Below are positions 17,946 to 25,530 of a DNA stretch of 41,779 nt, piece after piece; the first letter of the stretch is position 1, and each line of letters opens with the position of its first letter. The notes beneath the pieces are model-generated. The model searched no databases. It was not told where the DNA came from and saw only the letters and a program-made list of their open reading frames with translations. Position numbers and translations under genes: made by a program. The stretch comes from Cellulosimicrobium composti (lineage in GTDB: Bacteria; Actinomycetota; Actinomycetes; Actinomycetales; Cellulomonadaceae): the NCBI RefSeq assembly GCF_009711085.1, contig NZ_WMKA01000009.1, positions 1 through 41,779 of the forward strand, given 5' to 3'.

Positions 17946-18043
17946 CCGCGGTGGCCGGACGGCCGGGGGAGCGCCTGTCGGTGACGGTCGACCTGGACCG
18001 TGCGCACCTCTTCGACGCCGGCACGGGCCTGGCGCTGTCCGGC
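17942..18043 (+). pseudogene. 3' remnant of a sugar-ABC ATPase gene (MsmK/UgpC type)
   Basis: The plus-strand frame reads GRPGERLSVTVDLDRAHLFD then AGTGLAL. This is the usual C-terminal TOBE-domain ending of MalK/MsmK/UgpC importer ATPases, in which a D-x-x-x-x-HLFD-x-x-TG-x-AL motif ends the protein. Nothing of the ATPase core lies upstream, and the original stop is also lost: the frame runs on antisense to the phosphoribosyltransferase gene. The fragment is too short and startless to be functional. Confidence 0.6.
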
Positions 18044-18055
18044 GCAGGGCCGCGC

Positions 18056-18616
18056 CTAGTCGTTCGGTCGCGCCTGCGCGCCCGCGACCGGCGGATCGGC
18101 CGACCACGGGAACGTGATCCACAGGTCGGTGTCCTTCCACGAGTAGTCCGGCTGGATGATCGTGCGCGGCTTCGTGTAGAGCACCGCGGAGCGCGCCTCG
18201 GCGCCGTGCGCGCTGAGCATCTCCATGACGAGGGCGAGCGTGCGGCCCGAGTCCGCGACGTCGTCGACCACGAGCACGTGCGCGCCCGGCAGGTCGGACG
18301 TGTCCATGAGCGGGGGCAGCACGCGCGGGTCCGTGAGGGTCTGGCCGATGTCGGTGTAGAACTCGACGTTGAGCGTCCCGACGCCCTTGGTGCCGAGCGC
18401 GTACGCGACCGCGCCGCCCGGCAGGAGCCCGCCGCGCGCGACCGCGACGACGACCTCGGGGCGGAACCCGCTCGCGACGACCTGCTCGGCGAGCTCGCGC
18501 GCGGCGACGCCGAACGTCTCCCACGTGAGCACCTCGCGCTCGGGCGGGACGCCCGCGCTCGTGGCGGTGACGTCGTCGGGCACGGAGGGGACCGGGGTCG
18601 TGGAGGCGTCCGTCAT
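18056..18616 (-). CDS. Phosphoribosyltransferase (xanthine/hypoxanthine type)
   Basis: A 186-residue type I phosphoribosyltransferase. The PRPP-binding loop is VLVVDDVADSGRT (acidic pair then ADSGRT), and VAVARGGLLPGGAVAYALG is the usual N-terminal PRTase segment. It probably transfers ribose-5-phosphate from PRPP to a purine base in salvage. The 35-residue Ser/Thr/Pro-rich N-terminal tail is not conserved in the family. ATG 18616 lies 6 nt after a TAGGCT box with no ribosome-binding site, so the mRNA is probably leaderless. The base specificity is not certain; annotations of close relatives vary between Gpt-like and generic phosphoribosyltransferase. Confidence 0.85.
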   Translation of the reverse strand: MTDASTTPVPSVPDDVTATSAGVPPEREVLTWETFGVAARELAEQVVASGFRPEVVVAVARGGLLPGGAVAYALGTKGVGTLNVEFYTDIGQTLTDPRVLPPLMDTSDLPGAHVLVVDDVADSGRTLALVMEMLSAHGAEARSAVLYTKPRTIIQPDYSWKDTDLWITFPWSADPPVAGAQARPND

Positions 18617-18622
18617 GCGTCG

Positions 18623-18628
18623 AGCCTA
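18623..18628 (-). promoter_or_regulatory. -10 box of the phosphoribosyltransferase gene, leaderless
   Basis: Read on the minus strand, TAGGCT is followed by CGACGC and the ATG, a 6-nt spacing that places the start point on the ATG itself. Confidence 0.55.
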
Positions 18629-18660
18629 CGTCGGCCTGCTCGCGCGCCCCGTCACCGGAC

Positions 18661-18703
18661 GCGACGAGGGCCGCACCCCGGGTCAGGGTGCGGCCCTCGT
18701 CGC
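18661..18703 (-). terminator. Terminator after the FKBP gene
   Basis: A perfect 18-bp stem, GCGACGAGGGCCGCACCC / GGGTGCGGCCCTCGTCGC, with a 7-nt loop, 7 nt beyond the FKBP stop. It separates the FKBP gene from the independently promoted phosphoribosyltransferase gene. Confidence 0.85.
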
Positions 18704-18710
18704 GGCGACG

Positions 18711-19676
18711 TCAGTACGCCGCGAGGATGTCCACGACGAAGACGAGCGTCTCGTTCTGGAGCTCGTGGCCCTCGCTCGCGCCGTAGCCGAGCGACGGCGG
18801 GATGACGAGGAGCACCTGGCTCCCGACGGTCTGCCCCGACAGGCCCTGCGTCCAGCCGGCGACGACGCCGCTCAGGGGGAAGGTCGACGGCTCGCCGCGG
18901 TCCCAGGACGAGTCGAACTTCTCGCCGTCGAGCTTCCAGCCGGTGTAGTGCGCGATGACGGTCTGGTCCTCGGTGACCTCCGGGCCGCTGCCCTTGATGA
19001 GCGGCTGCACGACGAGCTCCGTCGGAGCGGTGTAGCCCTCGGGGATCTCGATCGACGGCATGCCCGCGCCGTCGAGCGTGACGACCGGGAGGCCGTCCGC
19101 CGGCGTCACGGCCTCGCCCTCGGCGCGGTCCGGCACGTCCGCGGGGTCGGGAGCGACCGGGGCGTCGCGGACCGCGGTGGCCTCGGCCACGGTGAGCACG
19201 GCGGTGCCGTCCTGGCCGGGGGCCGCGAACAGGAAGCGCGTGCCGACCTTCTTGCCGACGAGCACGTCGAGGAGCTGCGGGTACACCTGGTCGTCGAGGA
19301 CGATCGGCTGGGCGGAGTCGTCCTCCCACGTCGAGCCGAGCTTCGACGCGTCGGCACCGGAGTACGCCGCCTGGTGCAGCGTGACCTCCTGGCCCTTGGC
19401 GATCTCGTCCCCGTCGCCGTCCCCGAGGGACAGCGCGACGGCACCGGAGACCTCGAGCGGCGCCTCGAACTCCACCGTCGGCTCGGCGCCCGGGTCGCCC
19501 GAGACCGTCACGGCCTCGAGCGCCGCGACGTCCTCCGGCGACGACGTGGCGTCGTCGGTCTCGGACGCACTCGGCGACGTCTCGTCACCGGATCCGTCCT
19601 CCGACGAGCAGCCGGACAGGACGAGGGCGGCGCCCAGGGTGAGCGCGGCGACGCCGCGCAGGGTGCGGTGCTTCAC
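18711..19676 (-). CDS. FKBP-type peptidyl-prolyl isomerase lipoprotein with two FKBP-like domains
   Basis: A 321-residue exported lipoprotein. The signal peptide ends in LSGC (Cys23), followed by a Ser/Glu/Asp-rich spacer. A degenerate FKBP-like domain (about residues 75-190: KGQEVTLHQAAYSG, VLVGKKVGTRFLFAAP) precedes a canonical one (about 225-321) with VIAHYTGWKLDGEKFDSSWD, GWTQGLSGQTVGSQVLLVIP and LGYGA. It catalyses prolyl isomerisation on secreted proteins outside the membrane. GTG 19676 follows GAAGGA; a -10-like TAGAGT lies at 19809-19814 on the minus strand. Confidence 0.9.
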   Translation of the reverse strand: MKHRTLRGVAALTLGAALVLSGCSSEDGSGDETSPSASETDDATSSPEDVAALEAVTVSGDPGAEPTVEFEAPLEVSGAVALSLGDGDGDEIAKGQEVTLHQAAYSGADASKLGSTWEDDSAQPIVLDDQVYPQLLDVLVGKKVGTRFLFAAPGQDGTAVLTVAEATAVRDAPVAPDPADVPDRAEGEAVTPADGLPVVTLDGAGMPSIEIPEGYTAPTELVVQPLIKGSGPEVTEDQTVIAHYTGWKLDGEKFDSSWDRGEPSTFPLSGVVAGWTQGLSGQTVGSQVLLVIPPSLGYGASEGHELQNETLVFVVDILAAY

Positions 19677-19887
19677 GAGGGGGTCCTTCGGGTCGGTGGG
19701 ACGGCGCGGGGCCGTCGGGTCTGGGCCGCACCCGCACGACGGCGGTCGGGCGGTGTCCCGGGTCGGGGAGCCTCGCTGCCGAGTGCCGGGTGCAGCACCG
19801 GCGCGGACACTCTAGCGGTCCCGCCTGGGCACCCGCTGGGAGCGGTCGGCGGGCCGGGCACTCGCGGGCGGGTGCGGCGACCCGGGG

Positions 19888-19893
19888 GAGAAT
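19888..19893 (+). promoter_or_regulatory. -10 box of the small zinc-ribbon-like gene, leaderless
   Basis: GAGAAT is followed by GGGCGC and then the ATG at 19900. There is no ribosome-binding site, and the spacing matches the other leaderless genes here. Confidence 0.45.
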
Positions 19894-19899
19894 GGGCGC

Positions 19900-20205
19900 A
19901 TGCCGTCCCGTCGACCGTCCCGCAAGCGACCCTGGGGCGCGGAGCCCGCGCCCCTCGACCTCGACCGCGCCCTCGGCGGCGCACGGCGCGAGTCCGGGGC
20001 CGACGGCGAGTGGCAGGTGCGCACGGTGCGCGGCGGGACCAAGACCTACCTGTGCCCGGGCTGCAACCAGGAGATCCCGCCGGGCACCGGCCACGTGGTG
20101 GCCTGGCAGGACGACTCGTTCTTCGGCGCCGAGACGGCGCTCGACCACCGCCGCCACTGGCACACGTCGTGCTGGCAGGCGCGCGGGCGGCGCCGCCCGC
20201 GCTGA
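19900..20205 (+). CDS. Conserved actinobacterial small protein with CPGC / HWHTSC motif
   Basis: A 101-residue protein with an Arg/Pro-rich N-terminus. The conserved core reads YLCPGCNQEIPPGTGHVVAW then RRHWHTSCWQARGRRR. The two Cys of CPGC plus His and Cys of HWHTSC look like a small metal (zinc) site. Homologues are widespread in actinobacteria, sometimes annotated misleadingly as ATP/GTP-binding. The function is unknown. It is followed 19 bp later by a separately promoted hydrolase gene. Confidence 0.8.
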   Translation: MPSRRPSRKRPWGAEPAPLDLDRALGGARRESGADGEWQVRTVRGGTKTYLCPGCNQEIPPGTGHVVAWQDDSFFGAETALDHRRHWHTSCWQARGRRRPR

Positions 20206-20211
20206 ACGAAC

Positions 20212-20217
20212 TAGGCT
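20212..20217 (+). promoter_or_regulatory. -10 box of the alpha/beta hydrolase gene, leaderless
   Basis: TAGGCT is followed by 7 nt (CGGCCCG) and the GTG at 20225. It lies just after the stop of the preceding gene, so the downstream gene can be expressed independently. Confidence 0.5.
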
Positions 20218-20224
20218 CGGCCCG

Positions 20225-21079
20225 GTGAGCACCGCACCCGATCCCGCGACCACCGGCGCCGACGCGTCGGGACCGACCCCGATCCGCTCGCTGACGGTCC
20301 TGCCCGCGCGGCGCGAGGACGTCGAGCTGCACACGGCGGACGGGCTCACGCTCGTCGGCGAGCTCGCGCTCCCCGCCGACCGCGACCCCGTCGCGACGCT
20401 CGTCACGCTGCACCCGCTGCCCACGCACGGCGGCTACATGGACTCCCACGTGTACCGCAAGGCCGCGTGGCGCCTGCCCGCGCTCGCCGACCTCGCGGTG
20501 CTGCGCTTCAACACGCGCGGGACGTCGTCGCCGCGCGGGACGAGCGAGGGCGCGTTCGACGGCGGCGAGGCCGAGCGCTTCGACGTCGCCGCGGCGATCG
20601 AGTTCGCCGAGTTCCACGACCTCCCGCACCCGTGGCTCGTCGGGTGGTCGTTCGGCACCGAGCTCGCGCTCAAGCACGGCGCGGACCCCGCGGTCGAGGG
20701 CGCGATCCTGCTCTCGCCGCCGCTGCACCGCGCGACCGACGAGGACCTCGACCGCTGGGACGCGTTCGGCAAGCCGCTCGTGGTGCTCGTGCCCGAGCTC
20801 GACGACTACCTGCGCCCCGACGAGGCGCGGCGCCGCTTCGCGCGCGTGCGGAACGCCGAGGTGATCGGGGTCGACGGCGCGAAGCACCTGTGGGTGGGGG
20901 AGTCGTCGGTGCGGCGCGTGCTCGACGAGATCGTCGGGCATGTCCGGCCCGGGTTCCCGCTGCCGCTGCCGACCGAGTGGTCCGGGGACGGCCCCGCGGC
21001 CGCGACCGCCGACCGCGACACCGCCGACACCGACCAGGCGAGCTACGACGCGAGCCGCGGCGACGGCGTCGCCGACTGA
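20225..21079 (+). CDS. Alpha/beta hydrolase (COG2945-like)
   Basis: A 284-residue cytoplasmic hydrolase. TLHPLPTHGGYMDS is the oxyanion-side HPxPxxGG region, VLRFNTRGTSSP follows, and the nucleophile elbow is GWSFG. The acidic residue is probably in ELDDYLRPDEA and the catalytic His in AKHLWVGE. An acidic, unstructured C-terminal tail of about 35 residues follows. GTG 20225 is preferred because it sits 7 nt after TAGGCT and gives the expected N-terminus; the longer frame upstream overlaps the previous gene. The substrate is unknown. Confidence 0.85.
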   Translation: MSTAPDPATTGADASGPTPIRSLTVLPARREDVELHTADGLTLVGELALPADRDPVATLVTLHPLPTHGGYMDSHVYRKAAWRLPALADLAVLRFNTRGTSSPRGTSEGAFDGGEAERFDVAAAIEFAEFHDLPHPWLVGWSFGTELALKHGADPAVEGAILLSPPLHRATDEDLDRWDAFGKPLVVLVPELDDYLRPDEARRRFARVRNAEVIGVDGAKHLWVGESSVRRVLDEIVGHVRPGFPLPLPTEWSGDGPAAATADRDTADTDQASYDASRGDGVAD

Positions 21080-21223
21080 CGCCGCGGCCCCCACCGGCCG
21101 ACGCCGCCGCCCCACCGACGACGCGCCCGCGCCCGCGAGTGCGTCCCCCTCCTCCGGCGGACGCGCGGCGGGCGTGGGAGCGTGGGAGGACCCCTGGCAC
21201 GAGCACGACCCGAGGAGGACGAC

Positions 21224-22012
21224 GTGACGACGGCACCGCTCGAGACCTACACCCTGCGCGAGGGGTACGGGACCCCGCTCGTGCTGCTGCACGGCTTCCC
21301 GCTGGACCATCGCATGTGGGCCGACGTGGCCGCGGCGCTCCCGGGCGAGCCCACCGTCGTCGCGGTCGACCTGCCGGGGCTCGGCGCGAGCCCGCTCACC
21401 GGCAAGCCCCCGTCGATCGAGGCGTCGGCCGACGCGACCGCCGCCGCCCTCACCGCCGCGGGCATCACGCGCGCTGTCGTGGCGGGCCTGTCGATGGGCG
21501 GGTACGTCGCGCTGGCGCTCGCGGAGCGGCACGCGAGCCTCGTCGCCGGTCTCGGCCTCGTCGACACGAAGTCGACCGCGGACACCGACGACGCGCGTGC
21601 GAACCGCCTGCGCATCGCCGACGAGGCCGAGCGGTCGCAGACGGTCGACGCCGTGCTCGGCATGCCGGGCGCGATGCTCGGCGAGACGAGCAAAACCGCG
21701 CGCAAGCCGCTCACGGCGCGGGTCGAGGAGTGGATCCGCGGGCAGCGTCCCGACGGCGTCGCGTGGTCGCAGCGCGCCATGGCGTCCCGGCCCGACCGCA
21801 CGCACGTCCTCGAGGGGTTCGCGGGCCCGGTCGCCGTCGTCGTGGGGGAGGAGGACGTGATCACGCCCGTCGGCGAGGCCGAGCACATGGCCGCGGCCGC
21901 CGCGTCCGCGCAGCTCGTCCAGGTCCCCGGGGTGGGTCACCTCAGCGCGGTCGAGGACCCCGCGGCGGTGGCCGACGCCCTGGCGGACGTGCTCGCACGC
22001 GCCGCCGTCTGA
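21224..22012 (+). CDS. Alpha/beta-fold hydrolase
   Basis: A 262-residue hydrolase, unrelated in detail to the preceding one. LVLLHGFPLDHRMW is the oxyanion-hole HG motif and VVAGLSMGGYVALALAERH holds the nucleophile Ser. VGEEDVITPV carries the Asp and VPGVGHLSAVEDP the catalytic His, so the triad is complete. GTG 21224 follows GAGGAGGAC at ideal spacing; an upstream in-frame codon at 21182 lacks a ribosome-binding site. Esterase, lactonase or haloperoxidase-like activity is possible. The substrate is unknown. Confidence 0.87.
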   Translation: MTTAPLETYTLREGYGTPLVLLHGFPLDHRMWADVAAALPGEPTVVAVDLPGLGASPLTGKPPSIEASADATAAALTAAGITRAVVAGLSMGGYVALALAERHASLVAGLGLVDTKSTADTDDARANRLRIADEAERSQTVDAVLGMPGAMLGETSKTARKPLTARVEEWIRGQRPDGVAWSQRAMASRPDRTHVLEGFAGPVAVVVGEEDVITPVGEAEHMAAAAASAQLVQVPGVGHLSAVEDPAAVADALADVLARAAV

Positions 22013-22045
22013 CGCGCGCCGCCGTCTGACGCGCGCCGCCGTCCG
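22001..22045. repeat. 17-bp tandem duplication across a stop codon
   Basis: GCCGCCGTCTGACGCGC occurs at 22001-22017 and 22018-22034, with a partial third copy to 22045. The first copy contains the stop codon of the hydrolase gene. It looks like replication slippage. Confidence 0.7.
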
Positions 22046-22077
22046 GAGCGCGCGGCGCCTCCCAGCGGGCAGTGCCG

Positions 22078-22527
22078 TCAGGCGCCGTCGAGCACGAGCG
22101 CGAGCGCGTCCGCGAGGTCGATCGACTCGCCGTCGCGGCCGCCCTTGCCCAGGACGAGGGGCGGGTCGGAGGGTTCGACGCTCACGCCGCGGAGCCGGCC
22201 GAGCACGCTGCCGGGGACGCTCAGCACGTAGAACTCCCCGTCCTCGCCGACCGCGACGCTGCGGTTGCGGCGCAGGTACCAGCCCGTGAGCGGGGTCCGG
22301 TAGGTGGTGCTCCCGTCGAACGAGCGCGCCCGCAGCGGCTCGGGCGCCAGGCCGCGCTCGCGCGCCCGGGCCACGAAGTCCGCGAGGAGCGCGCGGGCCG
22401 CCGCGCTCTCGCGGGCCCGCTGCCGGTCGAGCTCACGCTGCTGGTGCGCGGCGGCCTCGGTCCGCTGCCGACGCCAGTCGTCGGCAGCGGACCCGGAGCG
22501 GCCCGAGGGGTCCGCTGCCGGTGCCAC
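22078..22527 (-). CDS. Conserved actinobacterial hypothetical protein
   Basis: A 149-residue protein with a charged, probably helical N-terminal third (WRRQRTEAAAHQQRELDRQR) and a compact C-terminal domain (TPLTGWYLRRNRSVAVGEDGEFYVLSV in two halves, then PPLVLGKGGRDGESIDLADAL). It has no membrane segment or recognisable catalytic motif. It begins with GTG only 3 nt after the stop of the DivIVA-like gene, so the two form an operon and may act together. I do not recognise a function. Confidence 0.75.
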   Translation of the reverse strand: MAPAADPSGRSGSAADDWRRQRTEAAAHQQRELDRQRARESAAARALLADFVARARERGLAPEPLRARSFDGSTTYRTPLTGWYLRRNRSVAVGEDGEFYVLSVPGSVLGRLRGVSVEPSDPPLVLGKGGRDGESIDLADALALVLDGA

Positions 22528-22530
22528 GGG

Positions 22531-23961
22531 TCAGGCCGGCGCCGGGGCGTCGGACTCGGCGTCCGCGTCCGCGTCGACCGGGCTCGCCGGACGCCGCTTG
22601 CTCGACGTGCCCGAGCCGGCGGGCTGCGCCGGCTCCTCCGCGACGACCGGGAACTCCGCGGTCATGAGCGTCGCGGCGCGGGCCTGCTGCGCGGGCGTGC
22701 CGGCGGGGACCGCCGCCTTCTTGACCGGTGCCTTCGCCTCGGCGTCGCCGCCGCCGAGGAGGCCGCGCAGCTCGTCGAGGTACGTGTTGATCGAGTCGTG
22801 CTGGCGCGTGAGGTCCTCGAGCTGGCGCTGCGCGACGTTGCGCTGCTGCTCGGCCTCCGCCTTCGCGTCCGACACGGTCTGCTCCGCGAACGCGCGCGCC
22901 TCGGCGACGATCTGGTCGGCGTTGCGGCGGGCCGTCGACATGAGGTCCTTGACGTAGGCGTCGGACTCCGAGCGGACCTTCTCCGCCTGCTCGAGCGCGA
23001 GCGCGACGCGCTTCTCCGCCTCGGCGGCGTGCTCCTCGGCGGTCGAGACGAGCTTCTCCGTCTCCGCCTTGGCGGCCGCGTGGCGCTCCGCGTTCTCGCG
23101 CTCCGCCTCCTCGCGGCGGCGGACGACCTCGAGCTCGGCGTCGGCGAGGGCGGTGCGGGCCTGGTCGCGCAGCTGCTCCATCTCCGACGTCACGGCGTTG
23201 GCCGCCTCGGTCGCCTTGCGCTGGGCCTCGTCCACCTGGCGCTGCGCCTCGCGGCGCGCGTTCTCGAGCATCTCGGCGGACTCGCGCTCCGCGGCCTCGC
23301 GCTGGGCGGCGGTCTCCGCGGCGACGCGGGCGCGCAGCTCCGCGGCCTCGCGCTCGGTCGTCACGCGCAGCTCGGTCGTCTCGCGCTCGACCGTCGCCCG
23401 CATCGTGCCGAGCTCGCGCTCGAGCGACGCGCGGCGCTCGCTCTCCTCCGTGGCGATCGCGCTCTGGATGCGCGCGGCCTCGCGCTCGGCGGAGCCCACG
23501 AGCTCCTCGGCGCGGCGCTGCGCGCTCAGCAGCGTGCCCTCGGCCTCGGACGCGCTCGTGGACCGGATCTCCTCGGCCTCGAGGCGCGCGCTGTTGAGGA
23601 GCTCGGCGACCTCGTTCTCGGCGCGAGAGCGCACCTGGCCCGCGGAGAGCTTCGCGCGCGCCATGATGTCGGCCGCCTGCGAGTTCGCCTGGGAGAGGAT
23701 GTCCGCCGACTGCTCCTCCGCCGAGCGCAGGAGCTGCTCGATGCGCGAGCCGAGGCCCGCGTAGGACGGGCGGTCCGCCTCGCGGAGCTGGCGCTGGGCG
23801 TCGGCGAGCTCGCTCGTGAGCTGCATGGCGCGGGCGTCGGCGGCCTCGACGCGCGCCCGCGCGTCCTCCACCGCCTTCTCCAGCTTCGCGAGCTGTGCCT
23901 CGACCTGGACGCGGTCGTAGCCGCGCATCGTGATGGGGAAGAGCGTGCGCTCGTCGGACAC
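22531..23961 (-). CDS. DivIVA-domain long coiled-coil protein
   Basis: A 476-residue, almost entirely helical protein. The N-terminus, LFPITMRGYDRVQVEAQL, matches the DivIVA/Wag31 opening (GYDxxxV-x-x-xL). It continues as a heptad-rich coiled coil of Glu/Ala/Arg to about residue 400 and ends in a Pro/Ala/Asp-rich tail. Such proteins mark curved membrane at poles and septa or form filamentous scaffolds in actinobacteria. GTG 23961 is chosen because GGAGG lies 8 nt upstream and the frame above it is Gly/Pro-rich. A TATCCT box on the minus strand (24072-24077) would give a leader of about 100 nt. It is co-transcribed with the 149-residue hypothetical. Confidence 0.85.
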   Translation of the reverse strand: MSDERTLFPITMRGYDRVQVEAQLAKLEKAVEDARARVEAADARAMQLTSELADAQRQLREADRPSYAGLGSRIEQLLRSAEEQSADILSQANSQAADIMARAKLSAGQVRSRAENEVAELLNSARLEAEEIRSTSASEAEGTLLSAQRRAEELVGSAEREAARIQSAIATEESERRASLERELGTMRATVERETTELRVTTEREAAELRARVAAETAAQREAAERESAEMLENARREAQRQVDEAQRKATEAANAVTSEMEQLRDQARTALADAELEVVRRREEAERENAERHAAAKAETEKLVSTAEEHAAEAEKRVALALEQAEKVRSESDAYVKDLMSTARRNADQIVAEARAFAEQTVSDAKAEAEQQRNVAQRQLEDLTRQHDSINTYLDELRGLLGGGDAEAKAPVKKAAVPAGTPAQQARAATLMTAEFPVVAEEPAQPAGSGTSSKRRPASPVDADADAESDAPAPA

Positions 23962-24330
23962 GTCGATGACCTCCGGTGCTGGTTCGTCGCGGCTTCCACC
24001 GCCGGGCGGCGTCTCCCCTCCTGGGGAAGGAGGGCGCGGCGCACGTGCCACGGCCCCGCCGTGCTGCGACCAGGATACGGGGGACTCGCGGGCCTGGGTA
24101 CCCGCGTCGGGCCAGGTGAGGCGATGGTCGCACCCCTGCGCGAGGGGCTTCCCGGCCGGTGGGTGCGCGCACCGCGCCGACGAGTTTCGTGCGCGGGTCG
24201 CCGACGACGATGAGACCGCCGCGGGAGGGCTCCGTGAACGGTTCGTGAGGATCCGCGCCCGGTCCCTCTCGGTCGATCCACGAGGGGTTTCGCACCTATC
24301 CTGGAACGTCGGTCGACGAAGGGAAGCTCG
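23962..24330. other. Divergent intergenic region with two promoters
   Basis: It holds a minus-strand -10-like TATCCT (24072-24077) for the DivIVA-like gene and a plus-strand TATCCT (24297-24302) for the gene at 24331. Between them I see no gene, RNA or repeat. Confidence 0.45.
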
Positions 24331-25530
24331 GTGCTGCAACGAATCATCGCTGCCCTCCTGGTGGTAGGAGGGCTCGTCGCCATCGGCCTCGGTGTCGCGT
24401 CCGCCACGGTGTGGCGTGACAGCGACACGGCCGTGGCGACGACGGCGTACACGGGGGACGGCACGCTGCTCGTCACCGAGCCCGGGGTGCTCGACCTCGT
24501 CGCCGAGGACGTGACGATCCGTGCCACGGCGCCCGGCGAGCAGCAGGTCACCCTCGCGATCGGGCGCGAGGTGGACGTCACGGGCTGGGTCGGCGAGCAG
24601 GCGCACGGCGTGGTCACCGGCCTCGCCGACTGGGACACGCTCGCGACGCGCGCCGTCGAGGCCGCTCCCGCGGAGCCGGCCGAGGGCGAGGAGCCCGCCG
24701 AGGGCGAGACGCCCGAGGGCGAGGAGACGCCCGCGGACGAGGAGACGCCCGCGGGCGAGGGGACGCCCGCGGACGGGGAGACGCCCGCGGACGAGGAGGC
24801 CCCCGCCGCGGGCGAGGCCGCCGAGGCGCCCGTCGTCGGTCTCGACCCCGCCGGCTCGGACATGTGGTTCGAGGAGTCCAGCGGCGCCGGCTCGGCGAGC
24901 CTGCGCTGGTCCGACCAGCCCGGGCGCTGGCAGCTCCTCGCGGCCGGCGTGGGCGAGGGCGCGGTCGCCCCGACGCTCGAGCTCTCCTGGCCGCGCGAGG
25001 TCGAGACGCCGTTCCTGTGGCCCGGCGTCGTCGGCGGCGTGGTCCTCCTCCTGCTCGGCCTCGGCATCGGCGCGGCCAGCTTCCGACCCTCGCGCCGCGC
25101 AGGCTCGGGCCGCGGCTCCGCGACGTCGTCGACCCCGGTCGTGGCACCGGCTGCCGCGCCCGTCGAGGACGAGGGGAACGGCGCCGAGGCGCCGACCGAC
25201 ACCGCGCAGGTCCGGATGCTCACGCGCCGCGAGCTCCGCGAGCGCGAGGAGGCCGAGCGGCTCGCGCAGCAGCAGGCCCGCGGGCAGAAGCCCCGCCGCG
25301 CGTGGCTCACGGGCCAGATCCCGATCGTGGCGCGCGGCGAGCGCCGCCCCCGGACGGCGGCGCAGCCGACCGTCGACGCGGCCGCCGGCCACCCCACGGC
25401 CCAGGACAGCGCGAGCACGCGCGCGGACGCGTGGCGCCGTGCGTGGGGCTTCACGCCGGGCGGCACCGCGGCGGGGACGACCGCCGAGCCGCAGGGCGAC
25501 CCGGACGAGACGAAGGACAGCACCCGATGA
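24331..25530 (+). CDS. Conserved membrane protein with acidic Thr-Pro-Ala repeat linker
   Basis: A 399-residue protein. It has an N-terminal signal anchor (IIAALLVVGGLVAIGLGVAS) and an extracytoplasmic domain of about 90 residues. A low-complexity linker of repeated ETPADE-type units (about residues 113-155) follows. A second short beta-rich segment precedes a membrane helix near residue 228 (FLWPGVVGGVVLLLLGLGIG), and the cytoplasmic tail is basic and Ala/Gln-rich. GTG 24331 follows GAAGGGAAG. Its stop overlaps the lipoprotein start (ATGA). I recognise it only as a conserved actinobacterial hypothetical; the coupled lipoprotein suggests a shared envelope role. Confidence 0.8.
   Translation: MLQRIIAALLVVGGLVAIGLGVASATVWRDSDTAVATTAYTGDGTLLVTEPGVLDLVAEDVTIRATAPGEQQVTLAIGREVDVTGWVGEQAHGVVTGLADWDTLATRAVEAAPAEPAEGEEPAEGETPEGEETPADEETPAGEGTPADGETPADEEAPAAGEAAEAPVVGLDPAGSDMWFEESSGAGSASLRWSDQPGRWQLLAAGVGEGAVAPTLELSWPREVETPFLWPGVVGGVVLLLLGLGIGAASFRPSRRAGSGRGSATSSTPVVAPAAAPVEDEGNGAEAPTDTAQVRMLTRRELREREEAERLAQQQARGQKPRRAWLTGQIPIVARGERRPRTAAQPTVDAAAGHPTAQDSASTRADAWRRAWGFTPGGTAAGTTAEPQGDPDETKDSTR
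24724..24795 (+). repeat. 18-bp tandem repeats encoding ETPADE units
   Basis: About four consecutive 18-bp units (type GAGACGCCCGCGGACGAG) lie within the linker of the membrane protein. Variation between units is confined to a few bases. Confidence 0.75.

Noticed and set aside
17578-18024. A 148-codon minus-strand frame near the deletion scar
   Set aside because: Its Arg/Pro/Ala-rich content has no family resemblance. The hydrolase remnant is in a different minus frame and the ATPase remnant on the plus strand.
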